From: DASPKT01 sp035626475
GTDB taxonomy: Bacteria; Pseudomonadota; Alphaproteobacteria; Azospirillales; Azospirillaceae
Direction: 5' to 3'
Assembly: GCA_035626475.1 (NCBI GenBank)
Contig: DASPNP010000069.1
Span: 1-40,299, forward strand
Length of the DNA: 40,299 bases
Shown: piece by piece, positions 15,054 through 22,627 of the stretch
Numbering within the stretch: position 1 is the first letter of the stretch
How the letters are laid out: every line of letters starts with the position of its first letter
Position numbers and translations under genes: made by a program
The notes under the pieces: generated by a model
Database searches by the model: none
What the model was told of the DNA's origin: nothing
Seen by the model: the letters and a program-made list of their open reading frames with translations, nothing else

Positions 15054-15461
15054 ATGAAGGACACGGCGTTGAAACCGGTCGACAGCGAGAAGATCACCAT
15101 CAATCTCGGTTTCGTGGATCTGGGGCAGATCGACCTGCTGGTGCAGGAGGGGTTCTACTCCAACCGCACCGACCTGATCCGCACCGCCATCCGCAACCAG
15201 TTGGACCGGCATGCCGAGGCGGTGCGGCAGGCCACGCTCCGGCGCAGCGTCGATCTCGGCCTGCGCACAATCACCCGCGCCGACCTCGAGGCCGCCCGCG
15301 AGGCGGGCCGCATGCTGGACATCAGGGTCCTGGGCCTCGCCACCATCGCGGCCGACGTCACCCCCGACCTCGCCCGCGCCACCATCGCGTCGCTCAGCGT
15401 GCTGGGCGCGCTCCATGCCAGCCCGGCCGTGAAGGCCGCGCTCGCCGACCGTATTCGTTGA
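15054..15461 (+). CDS. ribbon-helix-helix (CopG-like) transcriptional regulator
   Basis: 135 residues from ATG 15054. The N-terminal RHH fold (about 12-58) shows the ribbon EKITINLGFVDLGQIDLLV and helices with FYSNRTDLIRTAIRNQLDRH, the S/N-R-T-D-L-I-R turn being typical of CopG/NikR/ParD-type folds. Residues 60-135 are an extra helical part with no metal motif seen, possibly for oligomerisation or effector binding. The gene is 18 bases upstream of a PHB-depolymerase-like esterase and sits behind a four-half-site operator, so it is the probable autorepressor of this two-gene operon. A toxin-antitoxin role is unlikely because the partner is an esterase. Confidence 0.8.
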   Translation: MKDTALKPVDSEKITINLGFVDLGQIDLLVQEGFYSNRTDLIRTAIRNQLDRHAEAVRQATLRRSVDLGLRTITRADLEAAREAGRMLDIRVLGLATIAADVTPDLARATIASLSVLGALHASPAVKAALADRIR

Positions 15462-15479
15462 CGCCGGAAAGGCACCGAC

Positions 15480-16646
15480 ATGAATGACCGCTTCAATGAG
15501 GGCATGGCCGAGGCCACCCGCCTGACCCGCGCCGGCAAGCTGGCCGAGGCCACCGCCCTGATCCGGCGCCTGATGGGCGGGGACGGGGCCGCGCCCCGCC
15601 CGACCGGGGCCCGTCCACCCGCGCTGCACGACCCGCGCATCATCGACGCCGACTATGTGACGGTCGGGGTGGAGCCCGCCGCGGAACCGGAAGCGGCGGA
15701 GGCGCCGCGCCGCCGGTCAGGCCTGGGCGACACGCTGCGGGAAATGGCGGCCAAGGCCCGGGCCGCGCAGCAGGCGCACACCGCCCGCGCTCCCGCGCCG
15801 GTGGAGGTGCCGCCCGGCGCCTCCTTCGATCTCAAGAGCTTCAGCGACGCCGCCGGCTCGCGGCGCTACCGGCTCTATGTGCCGTCCATCAGGCGGGAGG
15901 AGTCCCTGCCGCTGGTCGTCATGCTGCATGGCTGCACCCAGACGCCCGAGGATTTCGCCGCCGGCACCGGCATGAACCGGCTGGCGGAGGAGCTGGGGTT
16001 CCTCGTCGCCTATCCCGAGCAGCCTCGGACAGCGAACCAGAATGGCTGCTGGAACTGGTTCGAGGCCGCCCACCAGCGCCCCGGCGCCGGCGAGCCCGGC
16101 CTGATCGCCGGCATCGCCCGCCAGATCATGCGCGACCACCGGGTGGACCCGGCGCGGGTCTTCGTGGCGGGTCTCTCGGCCGGCGGCGCCATGGCGGCGG
16201 TGCTGGGCAATGCCCATCCCGAGCTATTCCGGGCCGTGGGCGTGCATTCCGGCCTGCCGGCCGGCGCCGCGCGCGACCTGCCCGGCGCCTTCGCCGCCAT
16301 GCGCCAGGGAGGGGAAGGGGCCGCGATGCGGGTGCCGGCGATCGTCTTCCATGGCGACCGGGACGGCACCGTCAGCCCACGCAACGCCGATGCCCTGCTG
16401 CGCGATGCCGGTCGCGGCCGCGCCGAGAAGGGAAATGCGGGCGGGCGGTCCTATACCCGCCATGTCCACACCGATGGCACCGGCCGGGTCAGGGCCGAGG
16501 GCTGGCGGATCCACGGCGCCGGCCACGCCTGGTCGGGCGGCAGCGCCGCCGGCAGCTATGCCGACCCGTCCGGCCCCGACGCGTCGCGCGAGATGCTGCG
16601 CTTCTTCCTGGCCGTGACGGCCGCCGGTGACGGAACGGTTTCCTAA
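15480..16646 (+). CDS. PHB depolymerase-family esterase
   Basis: 388 residues. The N-terminal 100 residues are a helical segment plus a Pro/Ala-rich linker without a signal peptide, so an intracellular enzyme is suggested. The alpha/beta hydrolase domain (about 105-385) has the oxyanion part VVMLHGCTQTPEDFAAGTGM, the substrate-side NQNGCWNWF, the lipase box GLSAGG with S233, the acid in FHGDRDGTVSP and the histidine in GAGHAWSGG. This matches the LpqC/esterase-PHB family, which cleaves short polyhydroxyalkanoate or feruloyl-type esters. It is co-transcribed with an RHH regulator, implying regulated ester or PHB turnover. The substrate is inferred. Confidence 0.88.
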   Translation: MNDRFNEGMAEATRLTRAGKLAEATALIRRLMGGDGAAPRPTGARPPALHDPRIIDADYVTVGVEPAAEPEAAEAPRRRSGLGDTLREMAAKARAAQQAHTARAPAPVEVPPGASFDLKSFSDAAGSRRYRLYVPSIRREESLPLVVMLHGCTQTPEDFAAGTGMNRLAEELGFLVAYPEQPRTANQNGCWNWFEAAHQRPGAGEPGLIAGIARQIMRDHRVDPARVFVAGLSAGGAMAAVLGNAHPELFRAVGVHSGLPAGAARDLPGAFAAMRQGGEGAAMRVPAIVFHGDRDGTVSPRNADALLRDAGRGRAEKGNAGGRSYTRHVHTDGTGRVRAEGWRIHGAGHAWSGGSAAGSYADPSGPDASREMLRFFLAVTAAGDGTVS

Positions 16647-16672
16647 TCCGAGGCGACCGTCCTGTTGACGCC

Positions 16673-16688
16673 GGCCCGGCGACGGGCC
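16673..16688 (+). terminator. short hairpin after depolymerase gene
   Basis: GGCCCG-GCGA-CGGGCC, 6-bp perfect stem, 26 bases after the stop. No U-tract; weak candidate. Confidence 0.35.
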
Positions 16689-16729
16689 AGAAGGGGCGGG
16701 ATCGCCGGCGACGGCCGCCACGGGTTGGG

Positions 16730-17473
16730 ATGGGAATGCGCTTTCGTCTAGCACTCGCCGCATGCCTGGCGGCGGCCGGCGCCCAGCCGTCGGCCGCCGC
16801 CGACACGGCAACGCTCACCATCCTGTACCAGGAGATGGCGCCCTTCATCGAGAAGGCGCCCACGGGCGAGGTGACGGGACCGGTCGCCGAACGCGTGGCG
16901 GCGGTCGCGGCGCAGGCCGGCGTCCGCCTGGACTGGGTCGGCTCGATCCCGCGCAGCCGCATCATCGCGGAGATGGAGGCCGGGCGCCCCGCCTGCCTGC
17001 CGAACGCCCGGAAGACCCCCGACCGGGAGAAGCTGTTCAAGTTCAGCCAGCCGCTTTTCGAGGCGCCGGACTACCGGGTCGTCCTGAAGAAGGAGCGCGC
17101 GCAACGCTACGAGACGCTGAACGACCTGCTGAACGACCCGGAATTGATCCTGGGCGCGCTGCTGGGCGTCAGCCTCGGGCCGGAGATCGATGCCATCATC
17201 AAGGACCGGGGCACGAACGTGCTGGTCACGCGGGGATCGATGGTCGATCTGGTGCGCCTGCTGCATGCCGGCCGCATCGACTATATCATCCTCGACGAGC
17301 TGGACTACCGCATCGCGGCCGGGCAGGAGGGCGTGCCCCGGGCCGCCACCGTCAGCCGCACCTTCCCCGACCTGCCGACGACCGAACCGGGCCGCATCAT
17401 GTGCGCGCGAACGGTCCCGGACGAGGTGATGAGCCGGCTGGACCGCGCCATCGCCGGTACCAGGCCGTCCTGA
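16730..17473 (+). CDS. periplasmic solute-binding protein (SBP family 3-like)
   Basis: 247 residues. A Sec signal peptide is clear (MRFRLALAACLAAAGAQPSA, cleavage near AAA-DTAT). ATG 16736 is an alternative start to 16730. The mature part starts LTILYQEMAPFIEKAPTGEV and has two alpha/beta lobes typical of amino-acid-type binding proteins: RSRIIAEMEAGRPACLPNAR, KLFKFSQPLFEAPDYRVVL, and GALLGVSLGPEIDAIIKDRG. Two cysteines (one in GRPACLPN, one in GRIMCART) could form a disulfide. No ABC permease or ATPase is adjacent, so it may be an orphan or serve a sensor. The ligand is unknown. Confidence 0.8.
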   Translation: MGMRFRLALAACLAAAGAQPSAAADTATLTILYQEMAPFIEKAPTGEVTGPVAERVAAVAAQAGVRLDWVGSIPRSRIIAEMEAGRPACLPNARKTPDREKLFKFSQPLFEAPDYRVVLKKERAQRYETLNDLLNDPELILGALLGVSLGPEIDAIIKDRGTNVLVTRGSMVDLVRLLHAGRIDYIILDELDYRIAAGQEGVPRAATVSRTFPDLPTTEPGRIMCARTVPDEVMSRLDRAIAGTRPS

Positions 17474-17687
17474 TTCTCAAAATTTCCCGATCTTGCCGGG
17501 CCGGCCGGTTCTGCCCGGTAGTTCATGCCGCCCCATACCCCATCAGGCGGTTCGGCCGGCGCGAAAGCCGCCCGCCCCCTGCCACGGCTGTCCTGGCACG
17601 CCCCTTGCGCTTGAGTCGATCGGCCCGACCCGCCGCCGCACCGTGCGGCGTGCGGCATCGGGCTGGACTCAAAGCTGGGGAAGAAAC

Positions 17688-17825
17688 ATGACCAAGTTCC
17701 GCAAGATCCTGCTCGCCTCCGTCGCTTTCGCCGCCTTCGGCGTGGTCGGCCTGGGCTATACCGGCGCCCCGTCGGTCGAGCACCGCGGCGGCCTGCCGAC
17801 CTGCCGGTCTTGCGGCGTCCAGTGA
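17688..17825 (+). CDS. small exported peptide with C-terminal CxxC
   Basis: 45 residues from ATG 17688 (SD GGGGAAGAA). A positive N-terminus (MTKFRK) and hydrophobic core (ILLASVAFAAFGVVGLGY) form a signal peptide or a single membrane anchor. The short remainder ends GGLPTCRSCGVQ, with a CxxC pair that could bind a metal or form a disulfide. No family recognised. A strong hairpin follows at once, indicating an independent short transcript. Confidence 0.55.
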   Translation: MTKFRKILLASVAFAAFGVVGLGYTGAPSVEHRGGLPTCRSCGVQ

Positions 17826-17835
17826 CGTCCGCGCC

Positions 17836-17859
17836 GGGGGCGCTCTCCGGAGCGCCCCC
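17836..17859. terminator. strong bidirectional hairpin
   Basis: Perfect 10-bp stem GGGGGCGCTC/GAGCGCCCCC with TCCG tetraloop between the convergent small-peptide and mgsA genes. Confidence 0.8.
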
Positions 17860-17876
17860 GTCCCCCGGACCCGCGC

Positions 17877-18314
17877 TCAGGCGTCCGGATGCGCCGGCGT
17901 GCCGTCGCCGCCGCCCGCCGGGGTGAAGGCCTTGCCGAACAGCGGCGATGTGATGAGGAAGTCGGCAGTCGTGCGGTTGGTGGCCAACGCCACGTTGTAG
18001 AGCGTCGAGAGCCGCACCAGCCCCTGCACGTCGGCCTCGTGCGGCTGGGCCGACAACGCGTCGATGAAGAAGACCAGCACATCGATCTCGCCCTCGGCGA
18101 TGCGCGCGCCGATCTGCTGGTCGCCGCCCAGCGGGCCCGACTTCAGCGCCGTCACGTCCAGCGCCGGGCAAGCCTCCTTGATCGTCCCGCCGGTCGTGCC
18201 GGTGGACCAGAGACGGTGGCGGGCCAGTATCCGCTCATTGTGCCGGGCCCACTCGACCAGATCCTCCTTCTTGGCGTCGTGCGCCACCAGGGCGATGCGT
18301 TTCTTGGCCTCCAT
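17877..18314 (-). CDS. mgsA: methylglyoxal synthase
   Basis: 145 residues from ATG 18314, with GGAGG upstream; the E. coli enzyme is 152 residues. It converts dihydroxyacetone phosphate to methylglyoxal and phosphate, a bypass of lower glycolysis in phosphate limitation. Seen: KKRIALVAHDAKKEDLVEWA, the phosphate-binding TGTTGGTI, the core KSGPLGGDQQIGARIAEGEI with the catalytic Asp, FFIDALSAQPHEADV, and LVRLSTLYNVALATNRTTAD. The C-terminus adds a Gly/Pro tail. It is 64 bases downstream of murQ on the same strand and may share its transcript. No glyoxalase is seen nearby. Confidence 0.95.
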   Translation of the reverse strand: MEAKKRIALVAHDAKKEDLVEWARHNERILARHRLWSTGTTGGTIKEACPALDVTALKSGPLGGDQQIGARIAEGEIDVLVFFIDALSAQPHEADVQGLVRLSTLYNVALATNRTTADFLITSPLFGKAFTPAGGGDGTPAHPDA

Positions 18315-18378
18315 GGCCGGGCCTCCCATCGATCCTCGATGCAGCAGCGAACAGCCGGCGGGCCGGGGCGTCGCGGGA

Positions 18379-19275
18379 TCAGTCGGTCGCGCCTCCGCGC
18401 GGCAGGGATTCCAGTGCCCGGCGGAGATTGCCCCCGGACGCCTCCAGCAGCGCCTCGGCCTCGGGCGCGCTCAGGCCCAGCGCCAGAAGCACGGCCGGCT
18501 TGATCCCGCCGGCCAGGTCCAGCGCCGCCGCCGCCGCCTCCGGGCTGCTGCCCGCCAGCTCCGCCACCATGCGGGCGCCGCGGGCGCGGAGCTTGGCGTT
18601 GGTGACCCGCATGTCGACCATCAACCCGCGATGGACCCGCCCCAGCCGGACCATGATGGCGGTCGACAGCACGTTCAGCGCCACCTTCTGCGCCGTGCCA
18701 GCCTTCATGCGGGTGGAGCCGGCGACCACCTCGCCGCCGGTCTCCAGGCAGATGGCGTGCTCGGCGGCCAGCAGCAGCGGCGTGCCGGGGTTGTTCGCCA
18801 TGCCGATGGTCAGCGCGCCCAGGCGCCGCGCCTCGGTGATGGCGGCCACCGTATAGGGGGTGACGCCGCTGGCGGCCAGCGCGATCACCACGTCGCCGGC
18901 GCCCAGTCCCGCATCGCGCATCGCCGCCGCACCCGCCCCGGCATCGTCCTCCGCGTCCTCGGCGCTGGCGGCCAGCGCGGCCATCCCGCCGGCCAGGGCG
19001 AAGACCAGCCGCTCCCGCGCCCAGCCGAAGGTCGGGCCCAGCTCCACCCCGTCCTGCACCGCCAGCCGGCCCGACGTGCCGGCGCCGGCATAGACCAGCC
19101 GCCCCGAATCGCCCAGCCGCCCCGCGGCGGCCTCGGCCGCGGTCGCCAGCGCCGCCGATTGCGCCCGGACGGCGGCCACCGCCGCGAATTGCCCCTCCAG
19201 CATCGCGTCCACCATGTCGGCGGCGGGCCAGGTGTCCAGGTCGAGATAGCGGGCGCTGAAGGACTCGGTGCTCAT
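18379..19275 (-). CDS. murQ: N-acetylmuramic acid 6-phosphate etherase
   Basis: 298 residues from ATG 19275 (MSTESFSARYLDLDTW); the GTP-independent lyase removes D-lactate from MurNAc-6-phosphate in cell-wall recycling. The SIS sugar-isomerase domain shows YAGAGTSGRLAVQDGVELGP, with the catalytic Glu in DGVELGPTFG, then AGDVVIALAASGVTPYTVAA and GEVVAGSTRMKAGTAQKVAL. The C-terminal helical cap holds VDMRVTNAKLRARGARMV. Length and motifs are complete. Neither anmK, nagZ nor a MurNAc PTS is adjacent, so the source of MurNAc-6-P must be encoded elsewhere. Confidence 0.95.
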   Translation of the reverse strand: MSTESFSARYLDLDTWPAADMVDAMLEGQFAAVAAVRAQSAALATAAEAAAGRLGDSGRLVYAGAGTSGRLAVQDGVELGPTFGWARERLVFALAGGMAALAASAEDAEDDAGAGAAAMRDAGLGAGDVVIALAASGVTPYTVAAITEARRLGALTIGMANNPGTPLLLAAEHAICLETGGEVVAGSTRMKAGTAQKVALNVLSTAIMVRLGRVHRGLMVDMRVTNAKLRARGARMVAELAGSSPEAAAAALDLAGGIKPAVLLALGLSAPEAEALLEASGGNLRRALESLPRGGATD

Positions 19276-19365
19276 CGGTCGCAAACCCCCAGGGAGCCGG
19301 ATCGGGCGGCGCTCTCCAGGGTAGCATAACAGCCCGGCGGCCGGGTCGGGCCGAACGGCCGGGGG

Positions 19366-19400
19366 AAGGGGCCGCCGTCCGGGCGCGGCGGCGGCCCCTT
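19366..19400 (-). terminator. hairpin after RTX gene
   Basis: 12-bp stem (AAGGGGCCGCCG pairs CGGCGGCCCCTT) located 9 bases after the RTX stop on the minus strand. It closes the three-gene DUF1501 operon. Confidence 0.7.
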
Positions 19401-19408
19401 GCGCCGGT

Positions 19409-21067
19409 TCAGCCCGGCTCGGCCAGGCCCAGGAAGTGGTCGGCGGTCAGCGACCCGACCGACACGCCCACCAGCGTGAAGCTGCCGCCGCCCTGCAGGT
19501 ACACGGCGTCGGCGCCGGACTGGGTGAAGCGCGACAGCACCTGCTCCAGGGTCGGCCGGGAGCCGTCCTCCCGTTCCAACCCCCAGAAGGAGAGCCGGTC
19601 CTCGGCGATGTCGAAGTCCGACACGGTGGCGGCGTAGATCGCGGCGGTGCCGATCACGAAGATGTCGCGGCCCTCGCCGCCCTCCAGCAGGTCGACGCCC
19701 GCCCCGTTGACCAGGATGTCGTCGCCGGCGCCGCCGAAGAGATGGTCGTCGCCCTCGTCGCCGGCCAGGAAGTCGCCTCCCTCGCCGCCCAGCACCCGGT
19801 CGTCGCCGGTGCCGCCGAAGAGGTTGTCCACTCCGCCGCCGCCATCCAGCGTGTCGTTGCCGCCGCCGGCCAGCACCAGGTCGCCGCCGCCCAGCGCGGA
19901 CAGGGCGTTGGCCTCGGCATTGCCGACCAGCATGTCGTTCTCCTCGGTCGCGGTGCCGGTGACCGGATCGCGCAGCGCCGGGTCGGCGCCGGGATCCTCG
20001 CCGCCCGGGTTCTCCCCGCCCGGGCCTTCGCCACCAGGACCCTCGCCCCCGGGACCTTCGCCGCCTGGACCTTCTCCCCCGGGTCCTTCCCCGCCAGGGC
20101 CCTCGGGCGGCTCCTCGGGGATGGTCAGGCCGCCGAAATTGGCGGTGCGCAGGGTGGCGATGGCGACGCCCTTCAGCGTCAGCGTGCCCGTGCCGTCGCT
20201 GTAGACGGCGTCCCCGCCGACCTGGGTGAAGCGCTCGATCACCTGCTCGAAGGTCGGGGCGGGGATGCCGGTGGCCGGGGACAGCATGAACTCCACCCGG
20301 TCCACCGCCACGTCGAAGTCGGCGATGGTGGCATTGAAGGCGGGACCGTCGGCCAGCACGAAGGCATCCGCGCCGGCACCGCCCTCCAGCGTCTCCGCCT
20401 CAAGCCCCACCAGCAGCGCGTCGTCGCCGTCGCCGCCCGAGAGGCTGTCGACGCCGGCGCCGCCCGACAGGAAGTCGTCGCCGGCCCCGCCGACCAGCCG
20501 GTCGTCGCCCGCCTCGCCGAAGAGGTTGTCGGCCCCGTCGCCGCCGTCCAGCGTGTCGCCGCCGCCGCCGCCGGTCAGCACGTCGCCGCCACCGAAGCCG
20601 AGGAACAGGTTGGCGTCGCCGTCGCCGCGCAGCTCGTCGACGCGGTCGCTGCCGTAGATGTTCTCGACACCGGCGATAACGTCGCCCTCGGCATGGCCGC
20701 GCTGGCCGATGCCGGCCTCCAGGTCGACCAGCACGCCGACGGGCGAGCGGCCGTACTGGATGCGGTCGGACCCGGCGCCGCCCTGGAAGCTGTCGGCGCC
20801 CCAGTCGCCCAGGAACAAATCGACGCCGTCGCCGCCCTCCATCGAGTCGTCGCCGTCGCCGCCGTCGAGCAGATCCTGCCCCGGCCCAGCCAGCAGCGTG
20901 TCGTTGCCGGCCCCGCCCTCCAGCGCGTCGTGACCGTCCCCGCCGTCCAGCCGGTCGCCGCCGTCGAGGCCCAGCAGGTGGTCGTGCCCGCCGAGGCCCT
21001 CGATCGTGTCGTTCTCCGTACCGCCCGCCAGCCTTTCGCCGGCGGCGGTGCCTGTCATGAGAGGCAT
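19409..21067 (-). CDS. RTX calcium-binding repeat protein with duplicated halves
   Basis: 552 residues from ATG 21067 (SD GGGGAGGAAA). Two halves, each with RTX nonapeptides of GGxGxDxLx type (for example LDGGDGHDALEGGAGNDTL; LFGGAGDDILVNGAG) followed by a similar globular module of about 75 residues (FVLADGPAFNATIADFD..., FVIGTAAIYAATVSDFD..., each with a FTQxGxDAVY segment). A Gly/Pro/Glu linker of repeated GPGGE joins them at about 20000-20108. RTX repeats fold into a calcium-bound beta roll; such proteins usually leave by type I secretion with a C-terminal signal, but no transporter is near. Third gene of an operon, 12 bases after DUF1800. Confidence 0.88.
   Translation of the reverse strand: MPLMTGTAAGERLAGGTENDTIEGLGGHDHLLGLDGGDRLDGGDGHDALEGGAGNDTLLAGPGQDLLDGGDGDDSMEGGDGVDLFLGDWGADSFQGGAGSDRIQYGRSPVGVLVDLEAGIGQRGHAEGDVIAGVENIYGSDRVDELRGDGDANLFLGFGGGDVLTGGGGGDTLDGGDGADNLFGEAGDDRLVGGAGDDFLSGGAGVDSLSGGDGDDALLVGLEAETLEGGAGADAFVLADGPAFNATIADFDVAVDRVEFMLSPATGIPAPTFEQVIERFTQVGGDAVYSDGTGTLTLKGVAIATLRTANFGGLTIPEEPPEGPGGEGPGGEGPGGEGPGGEGPGGEGPGGENPGGEDPGADPALRDPVTGTATEENDMLVGNAEANALSALGGGDLVLAGGGNDTLDGGGGVDNLFGGTGDDRVLGGEGGDFLAGDEGDDHLFGGAGDDILVNGAGVDLLEGGEGRDIFVIGTAAIYAATVSDFDIAEDRLSFWGLEREDGSRPTLEQVLSRFTQSGADAVYLQGGGSFTLVGVSVGSLTADHFLGLAEPG
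20000..20108 (-). repeat. 15-bp tandem repeat coding for GPGGE linker
   Basis: About six GPGGE units, then NPGGE and DPG, encoded by 15-base units that vary mostly in third positions. It joins the duplicated halves of the RTX protein. Confidence 0.75.
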
Positions 21068-21079
21068 GGTTTCCTCCCC

Positions 21080-22615
21080 TCAGCGCAGCTGGAATTCGGG
21101 CGCGGACCCGACGGCGGAGACGAAGCGCCAGAGACTGAGCGTCCGGCGGTGATCAACGAAGGCGGCGCTGCCGCCGATCTCGGCCGAGTTGGCGTAGGCC
21201 AGCAGGGCGTTGCGGGTCTCCGCCGTCGCCTTGTCGCCCAGCAGCCGCTCGACCCAATAGTCCAGCGCCGCCTGGGCGCTGTTCACGGAAGCCGGCGTCG
21301 GCGCCACCTGGTCACGGTTGATGCCGTAGTTGAAGGGCTCCAGCACCATGAAGGCCGCGTTCCAGCGCATCAGCAGGCTGTTGGTGTTGGTCCAGGCGGC
21401 CCCGACGTCCGGCGCGCCGGCGGGCGTGCCCCAGGCGAACTGCGGCCGGCCCATGGCCTTCAGGTTCTCCCACAGGCGACCATGCGGGTTGAAGCGCAGG
21501 CCCGTGCCGCGCAGGAAGGACGCCATGAACTGGAACGGGTCCTTGGTCTTCTGGCCGGCGCTGGCGGCGAATTCCGCCGAGGTGACGATGGTATGCACCA
21601 CCGCCGCCATCTGGTTCGGCGCCGAGACATTGGAGAGGAAGGCCTGCGCCGCCCGGTCCACCAGCGCCGCCGGCGGATTGTCGGAGACGAAGTAGCGGAC
21701 CAGCTTCTTGGCGATGAACCTGGCGGTCAGCGGATGGCGCGCCAGCCGGTCCAGCAGCCGCTCGCCCTCCTGCACGCCCTCGTTGCCGGGGAAGATCAGG
21801 CCCAGCGCCCGCTTCGGCCTGGTGTCGTGGCGGGCGGGGGTGAAGATGAAGGTGCCGTTGTTCAGGCTGGTGTAGCGGCCGTCGGCGATGGTCCAGCCGG
21901 TCAGCACGCGCGCCACCTCCAGCACGTCCACGTCGGAATAGCCGGTGTTGCCGCTGGGGTCGTGGTTGGCGGGATCGCGGCCCAGATAGGCGTCGATGCC
22001 CAGCGTGTGCAGCTCCATCAGCTCGCGGGCGTAGTTCTCGTCCGGGTGGCTGGCGTCGCTGGAGGCGTTGTTCAGGTAGTAGAGCATCGCCGTGCTCTTG
22101 GCCACTTGGCCCAGCAGCGCCCGGAAGTTGCCCAGCGCGTTGGCGCGCATGATGCGGTCGTAGACGGGCAGGGTGACGGCGATGCGGTTGTCGCCCTCGG
22201 CATTGACCGTGAAGTGGTTGTGCCAGAAATGGACCATGACCTCGCGCAGCTGGTAGGTGCCGTAGGCGGCGCGGATGAAGGTCGCGGACCGGACCTCCTC
22301 GCGCGGGCGCTCGGTCCGGGCCAGGATCGGGTTCTGGTTGAAGTCCTGCAGCGGCCAGAGCTGCTGGGTGCTGCGGGTCAGGTGCGACAGCGGCAGCTGC
22401 TGCACGACGAAGTCGCCGGTCGCCGGATCGGTGTAGAGGATCGGCAGGCGCGCCGTCGCCACCATGGAGGCGGTCATCGGGTCGTCGCCGGCGGGGGGCG
22501 CCAACTGCTGCTGCAGCCAGGCCTGGAAGCCCTGCTGCCGGAGCGCGGCCACGTCGCCCGGGCGCGGGCCGAAGGCGAGGCGGTTGAGGACCAGGGTCTC
22601 GAACGATTCAGGCAT
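21080..22615 (-). CDS. DUF1800 domain-containing protein
   Basis: 511 residues, the normal family length. The N-terminal FETLVLNRLAFGPRPGDVAA and LRQQGFQAWLQQQL and the signature HPDENYARELMELHTLG identify DUF1800 (PF08811). No signal peptide is evident at the N-terminus (MPESFETLVLNRL), while the partner DUF1501 protein has a Tat signal; the pair may be exported together. DUF1800 and DUF1501 genes are adjacent in a very wide range of bacteria, but their activity is not established. It starts 12 bases after the DUF1501 stop. Confidence 0.92.
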   Translation of the reverse strand: MPESFETLVLNRLAFGPRPGDVAALRQQGFQAWLQQQLAPPAGDDPMTASMVATARLPILYTDPATGDFVVQQLPLSHLTRSTQQLWPLQDFNQNPILARTERPREEVRSATFIRAAYGTYQLREVMVHFWHNHFTVNAEGDNRIAVTLPVYDRIMRANALGNFRALLGQVAKSTAMLYYLNNASSDASHPDENYARELMELHTLGIDAYLGRDPANHDPSGNTGYSDVDVLEVARVLTGWTIADGRYTSLNNGTFIFTPARHDTRPKRALGLIFPGNEGVQEGERLLDRLARHPLTARFIAKKLVRYFVSDNPPAALVDRAAQAFLSNVSAPNQMAAVVHTIVTSAEFAASAGQKTKDPFQFMASFLRGTGLRFNPHGRLWENLKAMGRPQFAWGTPAGAPDVGAAWTNTNSLLMRWNAAFMVLEPFNYGINRDQVAPTPASVNSAQAALDYWVERLLGDKATAETRNALLAYANSAEIGGSAAFVDHRRTLSLWRFVSAVGSAPEFQLR

Positions 22616-22627
22616 GTCCCTGTCTCC

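Noticed and set aside
15054..16646. Toxin-antitoxin module
   Set aside because: The RHH gene is antitoxin-like in fold, but the partner is a full-length esterase with complete Ser-Asp-His motifs, not a toxin.
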